Part shown: positions 1 to 4,850 of the stretch, piece by piece
How the letters are laid out: each line of letters starts with the position of its first letter
Numbering within the stretch: position 1 is the first letter of the stretch
Assembly (NCBI GenBank): GCA_937888635.1
Contig: CALARG010000012.1
Location: 1-8,581 of the forward strand
DNA from: an uncultured Alphaproteobacteria bacterium
GTDB lineage: Bacteria; Pseudomonadota; Alphaproteobacteria; Rs-D84
Reading direction: 5' to 3'
DNA length: 8,581 nt
Translations under genes and position numbers: made by a program
Notes under the pieces: model-generated
What the model was told of the DNA's origin: nothing
The model's input: only the letters and a program-made list of their open reading frames with translations
Databases searched by the model: none

Positions 1-772
1 CCATCATACCCATTTCCATCAGTTTTTTGATAACATTGCCAACTTTTTCAGCCATTGCCGCCGCCAGGTCTTTGACCGTAATTGTGTCGCCCAGATTGAC
101 AACATGTTCAACTTTTTGCGGGGCAGAAAACACTGCACGTGCTTTCTCGCGGAATCGTTTCAGTGACGCTTCGGACCGACGACGGTTTGCACCACGCAGA
201 CCGATTTCATCTTCATCTTCGCCATCGCCCATAACGATATCATGCAAATGAATTTTGCCAGATTTCTTGAAATCTTTTTTAGAGTTGTTAAAGCGTCCCG
301 GACGACCATCTTCATCATCGCCACCACGGTTTTTGCCACGGTTTGCACCGGCAACAGCATTGTTTGTAAATACCTTGGGCTGTTGTGTGGTTTTTGCCTT
401 GGGCTGTGGGACCTCTTCTGCAGGTTCTGTGTCTGCATCTTTATTGATATTTTCACGCGCAGCCAATTGCGATTTTACCTGTTCATATTCGCGATTTTCG
501 CGTTCAATTTCGGCGTCACGCGCTGCGCGGGCAGCCGCTTCTTCGGCTTCGCGTTTTTTGCGTTCTTCTTCGCGTGCCTTGGCGGCGGCCAATACCGCGC
601 GCAATTTTTCATCGGCGGCATTCTTTGGTGTTGCCGGCGCAACAGGTTCGTCACGCAGTTCTTTGCTGTTTGGTGCAACAACACGGCGACGGCGTTCTAC
701 GAACACCGCGTCGCCTTTCTTGCTGCGAACCGCATCAGTTGTCACAGATTTTCCAAGTGTTAATGTCGCCAT
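1..772 (-). CDS. infB: Translation initiation factor IF-2, N-terminal part (runs off left edge)
   Basis: IF-2 is the GTPase that places initiator tRNA on the 30S subunit and promotes subunit joining. Only the first 257 codons are here; the reading frame is open to the window edge, so the GTP-binding domain is not visible. Seen: an alphaproteobacterial-style start (MATLTLGKSV), a basic stretch at residues 25-32, a charged coiled-coil region rich in E, K, R and A at about 53-110, a disordered Gly/Asp/Arg linker at about 135-200, then an IF2_N-like domain from about 218 (VVNLGDTITVKDLAAAMAEK, then MEMGMM). The start at 772 is set by a GGAG sequence (783-786 on the plus strand) ten bases upstream. 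It lies 24 bases after the nusA stop and is surely cotranscribed with nusA. ylxR, usually found between the two genes, is absent. Confidence 0.95.
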   Translation of the reverse strand, partial: MATLTLGKSVTTDAVRSKKGDAVFVERRRRVVAPNSKELRDEPVAPATPKNAADEKLRAVLAAAKAREEERKKREAEEAAARAARDAEIERENREYEQVKSQLAARENINKDADTEPAEEVPQPKAKTTQQPKVFTNNAVAGANRGKNRGGDDEDGRPGRFNNSKKDFKKSGKIHLHDIVMGDGEDEDEIGLRGANRRRSEASLKRFREKARAVFSAPQKVEHVVNLGDTITVKDLAAAMAEKVGNVIKKLMEMGMM

Positions 773-796
773 GTTAAAACAACTCCATCAGTTTAT

Positions 797-2335
797 TTAT
801 TCGTTATCTTTGGTTATCCCATATGCAATTTCGCGTGCCTTCATAATTATACGGCCGGCCAGACGATTACTCATTGTGTCTTCGCCCAGGATTTCAACCA
901 ATTCATCTGTTGCAAGGTCTGCCAAATCGTCCAGTGATTTGATACCCGCCTGACCCAGTTTCATAATTGTTGGACGCTTGATAAAGTCAAAGTTCAACAG
1001 GTCGTCTTGCATGCCGATTTTGTGGCCCGCTTCAATATAATCTTGTTCAATTTTATTCAGATAATCTTTTGCGCGTTTCTGTAATTCTGCCGCCAGTTCT
1101 GAATTAAAGCCTTCTATTTCTTCCAGTTCTGCGATATCAACGAATGCGATTTCTTCAATTGTGCGGAACCCTTCGGTAATCAGCAATTGCGCAATCATTT
1201 CATCAACATCCAGCCCCCCGATAAACAGTTCTGTCTTTTCTTTAAATTCTTTGGCGCGGCGTTCCTGTTCTTCGGTTTCGTTCATAACATCAATGTTCCA
1301 ACCTGTCAACTGTGAAGCCAGACGAACATTCTGACCACGACGACCAATTGCCAAGGACTGTTGATCTTCGTTTACAACAACGGCTGCGCTGCGTGTATCT
1401 TCGTCAACGATAATCTTGGCGACCTTGGCAGGTTGCATTGCGTTAACAATAAATACCGCAGGGTCTTCGGAATACAAGATAACATCAATCTTTTCGCCGT
1501 GACATTCATTAATAACCGGCTGAATGCGTGTTCCCTTGATACCAACGGTCATACCAACTGCATCAATAGATGGGTCTGCGGTTTCAACAGCAATTTTTGC
1601 ATGTGACCCAGGTGCGCGTGCAACAGATTTAATTTTGATAATACCTTCATAGATTTCTGGCACTTCTTGAACAAACAATTTTTCCATAAACATTGGGTGT
1701 GTACGGGTCAAGAAAATCTGTGGACCTGTATTTGAACGCGCAACATCCATAATTAATGCGCGCACACGGTCGCCCACCGCCAGACGTTCACCTGGAATTA
1801 ATTCTGTACCCTTGATATAGCCTTCGGCCTTGCCATTAATGTCAACAAAGACATTTCCAAATTCAATGCGTTTTACAACACCATTAACGATATCGCCAAT
1901 TGTGTCTTTGAATTCTTCGTACTGGCGACCTTTTTCCGCATCGCGAACGCGTGTAGTCATGATTTGTTTCGCGGTCTGGAATGCCATACGGCCAAATTCA
2001 GGTTCCGGCAGTGAATCTTCTACAACATCGCCAACAACCGGATTTTTTGCATATTTTTTCGCCTGGGCAACGGTCAGCATGGTATTTGGATTGTATTCTT
2101 CACCGGCCGCCTCAGGTGATTCAATGACATCAAACAAACGCTTTACATAGATTGCGCCATTTCTGCGGTCAATCTGTGCAGTGATATTAAATTCTTCGCC
2201 ATATTTATGCTTGGCAATTTTTGCAATTGCAACTTCTAGCGATTCAATAACAATTTCACGGTCAATTTGTTTTTCCTGGGCCAGCGAATCAATCGCAAGC
2301 AACAAGTCCTGACGTGGCATAGATACAAAAGACAT
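797..2335 (-). CDS. nusA: Transcription termination/antitermination factor NusA
   Basis: NusA binds RNA polymerase and nascent RNA and modulates pausing, termination and rRNA antitermination in the cytoplasm. The 512 residues match a full-length proteobacterial NusA. Domains in order: N-terminal polymerase-binding domain (about 1-135), S1 domain (about 145-212, with VKRIEFGNVFVDI), KH1 (about 240-300) and KH2 (about 305-350, with the RNA-binding loop IGRRGQNVRLASQLTGW at 330-346), then two C-terminal helix-hairpin-helix acidic repeats (about 370-430 and 445-512; ELEEIEGFN in the first, KLGQAGIKSLDDLADL in the second). The start at 2335 has a strong AAGGAG (plus-strand 2343-2348) seven bases upstream. 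A Met at codon 6 is a weaker alternative. rimP, the common upstream neighbour, is not present; the gene is instead divergent from lpxD. A promoter and a leader hairpin precede it. Confidence 0.97.
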   Translation of the reverse strand: MSFVSMPRQDLLLAIDSLAQEKQIDREIVIESLEVAIAKIAKHKYGEEFNITAQIDRRNGAIYVKRLFDVIESPEAAGEEYNPNTMLTVAQAKKYAKNPVVGDVVEDSLPEPEFGRMAFQTAKQIMTTRVRDAEKGRQYEEFKDTIGDIVNGVVKRIEFGNVFVDINGKAEGYIKGTELIPGERLAVGDRVRALIMDVARSNTGPQIFLTRTHPMFMEKLFVQEVPEIYEGIIKIKSVARAPGSHAKIAVETADPSIDAVGMTVGIKGTRIQPVINECHGEKIDVILYSEDPAVFIVNAMQPAKVAKIIVDEDTRSAAVVVNEDQQSLAIGRRGQNVRLASQLTGWNIDVMNETEEQERRAKEFKEKTELFIGGLDVDEMIAQLLITEGFRTIEEIAFVDIAELEEIEGFNSELAAELQKRAKDYLNKIEQDYIEAGHKIGMQDDLLNFDFIKRPTIMKLGQAGIKSLDDLADLATDELVEILGEDTMSNRLAGRIIMKAREIAYGITKDNE

Positions 2336-2376
2336 TTATATACTCCTTCGCGTTTATTGTATGTCTTATTGAAAGA

Positions 2377-2400
2377 GCGGGGTTTGTTTCCGAACCCCGC
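2377..2400 (-). promoter_or_regulatory. GC-rich hairpin in the nusA 5' leader
   Basis: A perfect 8-bp inverted repeat (GCGGGGTT and AACCCCGC) with an 8-base loop lies inside the predicted ~88-nt nusA leader, about 40 bases before the start codon. It has no long U-tract on either strand, so it is not a convincing terminator. It could stabilise the mRNA, pause polymerase or take part in autoregulation of nusA; these roles are inferred. Confidence 0.55.
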
Positions 2401-2429
2401 CCTTAAAAATTTATTTAAGAACACGACAT

Positions 2430-2457
2430 ATTATAAAGACGATTCGTAAAAACGCAA
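2430..2457 (-). promoter_or_regulatory. Predicted promoter of nusA-infB
   Basis: On the minus strand TTGCGT (plus-strand 2452-2457), a 16-bp spacer and a perfect TATAAT (2430-2435) form a sigma-70-type promoter. The predicted start of transcription is near 2423, leaving a leader of about 88 nt with the hairpin at 2377-2400. The same -35 hexamer, TTGCGT, appears in the promoter of the small RNA at 4691-4719. Confidence 0.65.
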
Positions 2458-2482
2458 GTAAAATCTGAACATTTATAAAAAT

Positions 2483-2512
2483 GTGGCAAACGGGATTTTT
2501 TTTATCTATAAT
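2483..2512 (+). promoter_or_regulatory. Predicted promoter of lpxD operon
   Basis: A perfect TATAAT lies at 2507-2512, with a weak -35 (GTGGCA at 2483-2488, 18-bp spacer). The ATG at 2522 is only nine bases past the -10, so the transcript is predicted to begin about 1-4 bases before the start codon. This argues against the longer reading frame that begins with GTG at 2483, because it would be translated through its own promoter. Confidence 0.6.
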
Positions 2513-2521
2513 CGGCCTGCT

Positions 2522-3565
2522 ATGATGAAAATATTAAGATCTTTGTTCGGCCCGGCGGCAAACAAAACCACAGCCGGTGCATTGGCGACCAAGTTTGGTC
2601 TGGAATTGCGTGGCGATGCAAATGCGCCTGTGCGCGGTGTTGCGCCAATCGCAGATGCGCGCGGTGGACAGCTGGCGTTTTATTCAACAGAACAGAACAG
2701 CAATGCATTTAAAATATTGCCGATATCTGTGTTGGAAAATACACGCGCAACCGTTATTTTAGTCCAGCCTGAAATGGCAGCACATGCGCCACGCGGGGCC
2801 ACACTGTTGATAACAGACAGTCCGCGCGGAAATATTGTAAAAATATTGGGTGAAATTTACCGTGAAAAGCCACGATTTGGTATCAGCAAGAATGCCCATA
2901 TTGATCGCGGGGTTTTCTTTCGCAAAAAGCGTACCGTATATGTCGGGCAATTTGCAACAATTGAACGCGGCGCAACCATAGAGCCTGAGGTGAAGATATA
3001 CCCCGGTGCATTTATTGGTCGTGGCGTTGTCTTGGGGCGTGGTACGGTCGTGCACAGTGGCGCGCACATTGAAAACGCAACAATTGGTGCAAACAGTGTA
3101 ATTAATGCGAACGCGGTTATCGGCAAAGACGGATTTGGATACACACGCCAAAATGGTAAAAACATATTTATACCACATGTTGGTCGTGTTGTATTGGGTG
3201 AACGCGTGTCGGTTGGCGCAAATACTTGTATTGACCGTGGCGCAATGACAGACACACGCGTTGGCAATGGAACCAAAATTGACAATCTGTGTCAGATTGC
3301 GCATGGTGTTGTTATTGGCGACGAATGTTTCTTGGCCAGTGGTGTTGGCCTGGCGGGCGGTGTTGTGGTTGGTGACCGCGCGTTGCTGGGCGGACATGTT
3401 GGTGTGGCAAACGGGGTCAAAATTGGTAATGACGCGTCTGTTGGCGCAAACAGTGGTGTGTTCCGCAACATCCCAGATGGCGAATCGCACATGGGATATC
3501 CGGCGGGACCGGGCACAGAATTTATGCGTCACTATGCATGGTTGCGTAAAAATGCAAAAAAATAA
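2522..3565 (+). CDS. lpxD: UDP-3-O-acylglucosamine N-acyltransferase LpxD
   Basis: LpxD transfers a 3-hydroxyacyl chain from acyl carrier protein to the 2-amino group of UDP-3-O-acylglucosamine, the third step of lipid A synthesis, on the cytoplasmic side. From the ATG at 2522 the protein is 347 aa, close to the family's usual ~340. Residues 1-115 fit the N-terminal uridine-binding domain. About 122-312 are hexapeptide repeats of a left-handed beta helix (IGANSVINANAVIGKDGFGY at 188-207). NLCQIAHGVVIG carries the expected catalytic histidine, here His261. The C-terminal tail ends in a basic helix. No Shine-Dalgarno sequence precedes either ATG 2522 or ATG 2525, and a TATAAT sits nine bases upstream, so translation is probably leaderless. 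It heads an operon with a 44-codon ORF and fabZ; in many proteobacteria lpxD and fabZ are followed by lpxA and lpxB, which are not here. Confidence 0.95.
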   Translation: MMKILRSLFGPAANKTTAGALATKFGLELRGDANAPVRGVAPIADARGGQLAFYSTEQNSNAFKILPISVLENTRATVILVQPEMAAHAPRGATLLITDSPRGNIVKILGEIYREKPRFGISKNAHIDRGVFFRKKRTVYVGQFATIERGATIEPEVKIYPGAFIGRGVVLGRGTVVHSGAHIENATIGANSVINANAVIGKDGFGYTRQNGKNIFIPHVGRVVLGERVSVGANTCIDRGAMTDTRVGNGTKIDNLCQIAHGVVIGDECFLASGVGLAGGVVVGDRALLGGHVGVANGVKIGNDASVGANSGVFRNIPDGESHMGYPAGPGTEFMRHYAWLRKNAKK

Positions 3566-3580
3566 TTTAGAGTTTATAAA

Positions 3581-3715
3581 ATGCAATATCAAAAATATTG
3601 GATAGAAAAAGTTTATCCACCAAAGCGCATTCTGCAAAAAATGCAAACTGATAAATTTATAAAACCAAAAACAAAAATTATTATTGAAAATTGGATGCTA
3701 TCCAAACAGAAATAA
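3581..3715 (+). CDS. Small basic hypothetical protein (44 aa) between lpxD and fabZ
   Basis: This ATG-to-TAA frame encodes 44 residues, starting MQYQKYWIEKVYPPKRIL. Ten are lysines, and aromatic and Ile residues are frequent; there is no signal peptide or obvious membrane segment. I do not recognise a family. It fits the operon tightly: 15 bases after the lpxD stop and 16 bases before the fabZ ATG, with the fabZ ribosome binding site lying just past its stop. Without it the lpxD-fabZ gap would be 166 bases, long for this cluster. A weak GAG (3570-3572) lies eight bases before the ATG. The sequence is more A/T-rich than its neighbours, so it could also be degenerating spacer. Its function is unknown. 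Confidence 0.45.
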   Translation: MQYQKYWIEKVYPPKRILQKMQTDKFIKPKTKIIIENWMLSKQK

Positions 3716-3731
3716 CCAGGGGAAAAACACA

Positions 3732-4178
3732 ATGATTGATGCACAGGAAATTGAAAAAATAATACCCCATCGCGGTGATATGCGATTGGTTGATGAAATT
3801 CGCGAATATAATGACACCAGCGCGGTTGGTATAAAATATGTTCGTGACGATGAATTTTGGTGCCCAGGGCATTTCCCAGGCGACCCAATTATGCCCGGTG
3901 TATTACAGGTAGAGGCATTGGCGCAAACCGCATGCTATGTTGCGTTTAAAAGGCTGGACCCTGCGGAACGTCCAGGAATGTTGGGGTACTTTACCACGAT
4001 GGAAAAGATTAAGTTTTCACATATGGTGCGCCCAGGGGACAAATTAGAATTGCATGTTGAATTGCTGATGACCAAAATGAAACTGCACAAATTCCATGGC
4101 TTGGCGTTTGTTGGTGGAAAAAAAGTGGCCGAGGCAACATTTACCGCCGTCCTGCAAAAAGCTGTTCCCGCAAATTAA
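3732..4178 (+). CDS. fabZ: 3-hydroxyacyl-[acyl-carrier-protein] dehydratase FabZ
   Basis: FabZ dehydrates 3-hydroxyacyl-ACP to trans-2-enoyl-ACP in fatty acid elongation; its substrate pool is shared with LpxD, which explains their linkage. The protein is 148 aa, the normal FabZ length, with a single hot-dog fold. Visible motifs: IPHRGDMRLVDEI near the N-terminus, then HFPGDPIMPGVLQVEALAQT, giving catalytic His47 and Glu61, and KIKFSHMVRPGDKLEL at about 92-107. The residues and length fit FabZ rather than the longer FabA isomerase. The start at 3732 is chosen for AGGGG at 3718-3722, nine bases upstream; an in-frame TTG at 3684 would bypass this site and overlap the preceding small ORF. The stop codon abuts a terminator hairpin, so the operon ends here. 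Confidence 0.95.
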   Translation: MIDAQEIEKIIPHRGDMRLVDEIREYNDTSAVGIKYVRDDEFWCPGHFPGDPIMPGVLQVEALAQTACYVAFKRLDPAERPGMLGYFTTMEKIKFSHMVRPGDKLELHVELLMTKMKLHKFHGLAFVGGKKVAEATFTAVLQKAVPAN

Positions 4179-4203
4179 AAATCCCCCGATTGGGGGAATT
4201 TTT
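4177..4203 (+). terminator. Rho-independent terminator after fabZ
   Basis: The stem CCCCC/GGGGG with loop GATT (4183-4196) is flanked by A-rich sequence on the left and ends in AATTTTT. It begins inside the fabZ stop codon. The same 14-base core occurs again at 4280-4293 and 4829-4842. Confidence 0.85.
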
Positions 4204-4299
4204 ACCGGCGGTGGCCGGTATCCATTGCCCCGCAGGGACCGACACTGGCCACTTACACTAACAACTTACAACTAAAATTCCCCCGATTGGGGGAATTTT
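4203..4299 (+). repeat. Dispersed palindrome-terminator repeat, copy A
   Basis: The unit has three parts: a palindrome TACCGGC, loop GGTG, GCCGGTA (4203-4220); a 53-bp core (4221-4273, starting TCCATTGCCCCGCAGGGACC and containing repeated ACTTACA motifs); and a perfect 11-bp inverted repeat around GATT that works as a terminator (4274-4299). The core differs from copy B (4751-4850) at one position. The palindrome differs, but its pairing is kept. It lies between fabZ and the convergent HTH gene. Open reading frames across it are not convincing. It is probably a dispersed intergenic repeat; the genome copy number cannot be judged from this window. Confidence 0.85.
4274..4299. terminator. Bidirectional terminator between fabZ and the HTH gene
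   Basis: A perfect 11-bp inverted repeat (AAAATTCCCCC and its complement) around GATT. It has A/T tracts on both sides, so it can stop transcripts from either strand. On the minus strand it follows directly after the HTH gene's TAA stop, overlapping it by two bases. Confidence 0.8.
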
Positions 4300-4516
4300 A
4301 TTTGCGCCGTTTACATAAAATCATGGCCATGCCATTGGCGGTAATTTTTTCCAATACTCTGTCCGGTATTAATAATTTGCCACACTCTATGCGCAATATT
4401 TGGCGTTGTGTCAAACCAAACATACGCGCGCAATCGCTGCTTTTTATCCCCAGTTCGCGACGCGCCTTGCGGAAATATTGCCCAAAGTATTTTGTATCAA
4501 CCAATATTACACTCAT
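4298..4516 (-). CDS. Small Cro/C1-type (XRE) helix-turn-helix protein, 72 aa
   Basis: Probable small DNA-binding regulator in the cytoplasm. Residues 9-57 resemble a Cro/C1 helix-turn-helix: YFGQYFRKARRELGI (helix 1), SSDCARMFGLTQRQILRIE (turn with helices 2-3), then LLIPDRVLEKI as helix 4. The C-terminus is short and basic (CKRRK). No partner domain is present. The start at 4516 is set by a strong GGAGG (plus-strand 4523-4527) six bases upstream; a frame extending to 4573 would read through this site and a terminator. No promoter is visible between the upstream terminator (4534-4563) and the start, so expression probably depends on readthrough from the promoter at 4691-4719. The gene lies alone between two direct repeats, with a structured RNA upstream. 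An antitoxin-like or phage-like origin is possible, but no toxin gene is next to it. Confidence 0.75.
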   Translation of the reverse strand: MSVILVDTKYFGQYFRKARRELGIKSSDCARMFGLTQRQILRIECGKLLIPDRVLEKITANGMAMILCKRRK

Positions 4517-4533
4517 TTTAATCCTCCATTTGT

Positions 4534-4563
4534 AAAAAAACAAAAACCGCATAAAAGGCGGTT
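4534..4563 (-). terminator. Rho-independent terminator ending the leader/small RNA
   Basis: Read on the minus strand: a 6-bp stem AACCGC/GCGGTT with a 7-base loop (plus-strand 4545-4563), followed by TTTTTG and TTTTTTT. It sits between the structured RNA and the ribosome binding site of the HTH gene, the position of an attenuator. Confidence 0.8.
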
Positions 4564-4684
4564 GGAGGTTCAAAGCTATTAAGAGTAATAGTGTGCTTAT
4601 TCAATATATTCGCAACCCTCCAACCAACAATGGTCAGAGTTTTCTCTTACGAGGCTTTGAACCCTCACACCGGTTTCCCAATGC
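4534..4684 (-). ncRNA. Structured RNA of about 150 nt: candidate attenuator/riboswitch leader or small RNA
   Basis: The predicted transcript starts near 4684 and reaches the terminator at 4534-4563. Seen pairings, in plus-strand positions: a long helix of 4565-4576 (GAGGTTCAAAGC) with 4654-4666 (one bulged base), continued inward by 4580-4585 (TAAGAG) with 4644-4649 (CTCTTA), and outward by 4559-4562 with 4669-4672. A competing perfect 9-bp helix pairs 4560-4568 (GGTTGGAGG) with 4617-4625 (CCTCCAACC). The competing helix uses bases 4560-4563, which the terminator stem also needs, and 4565-4568, which the long helix needs. Thus long helix plus terminator, or antiterminator, are mutually exclusive. 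There is no ATG in the transcript before the terminator, so a leader peptide is unlikely. The fold does not match tRNA, 5S, tmRNA or SRP RNA by eye; a 6S-like RNA cannot be excluded. Confidence 0.6.
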
Positions 4685-4690
4685 TCGCAT

Positions 4691-4719
4691 ATTATATGGT
4701 AAATAAATCATAAACGCAA
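4691..4719 (-). promoter_or_regulatory. Predicted promoter of the structured RNA and HTH gene
   Basis: Minus-strand TTGCGT (plus-strand 4714-4719), exactly 17 bp, then a perfect TATAAT (4691-4696). The start of transcription should fall near 4684. The -35 hexamer equals that of the nusA promoter, which supports it as a favoured form in this genome. Confidence 0.7.
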
Positions 4720-4750
4720 TCTAAAATCGTCAAACCTAAATAATCCCGTC

Positions 4751-4850
4751 ATACCCGCGCAGGCGGGTATCCATTGCCCCGCAGGGACCGACACTGGCCA
4801 CTTACACTAACCACTTACAACTAAAAATCCCCCGATTGGGGGATTTTTTT
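4751..4850 (+). repeat. Dispersed palindrome-terminator repeat, copy B
   Basis: Same three-part unit and orientation as copy A: palindrome ATACCCGC, loop GCAG, GCGGGTAT (4751-4770); core (about 4770-4822) with one mismatch to copy A; terminator hairpin with CCCCCGATTGGGGG at 4829-4842. The palindrome is preceded by CCGTC and resembles the ATTCCC-N8-GGGAAT style of Neisseria dRS3 elements; kinship is not implied. Copies A and B bracket the HTH gene and structured RNA. Confidence 0.85.
4823..4850. terminator. Terminator of the secreted-protein gene
   Basis: The stem runs AAAAATCCCCC against GGGGGATTTTT with loop GATT, with A- and T-runs on both sides. On the minus strand it starts within the TAA stop of the gene at 4849-6258. 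It can also stop plus-strand transcription. Confidence 0.8.

Noticed and set aside
242..953. Long plus-strand frames over infB and the end of nusA
   Set aside because: They are antisense to clear infB and nusA coding sequence, with Cys/Phe/Ser-rich composition typical of shadow frames.
2483..2521. GTG start extending LpxD by 13 residues
   Set aside because: The extension overlaps a perfect TATAAT and contains residues unlike the start of LpxD proteins; ATG 2522 gives the usual length.
3684..3731. TTG start extending FabZ by 16 residues
   Set aside because: It would bypass the AGGGG site at 3718-3722 and overlap the 44-codon ORF; ATG 3732 gives the standard FabZ start.
4517..4573. N-terminal extension of the HTH protein to 4573
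   Set aside because: It reads through a terminator and past a strong GGAGG; the shorter form starts six bases after that site.
4534..4684. Known RNA genes (tRNA, 5S, tmRNA, SRP RNA) for the structured RNA
   Set aside because: No cloverleaf, no conserved SRP tetraloop region and no 5S or tmRNA signature sequences were found by eye; 6S remains an untested alternative.
4203..4850. CRISPR-like array
   Set aside because: Only two copies, ~97 bp long and about 450 bp apart, with a gene between them; this is a dispersed repeat, not an array.
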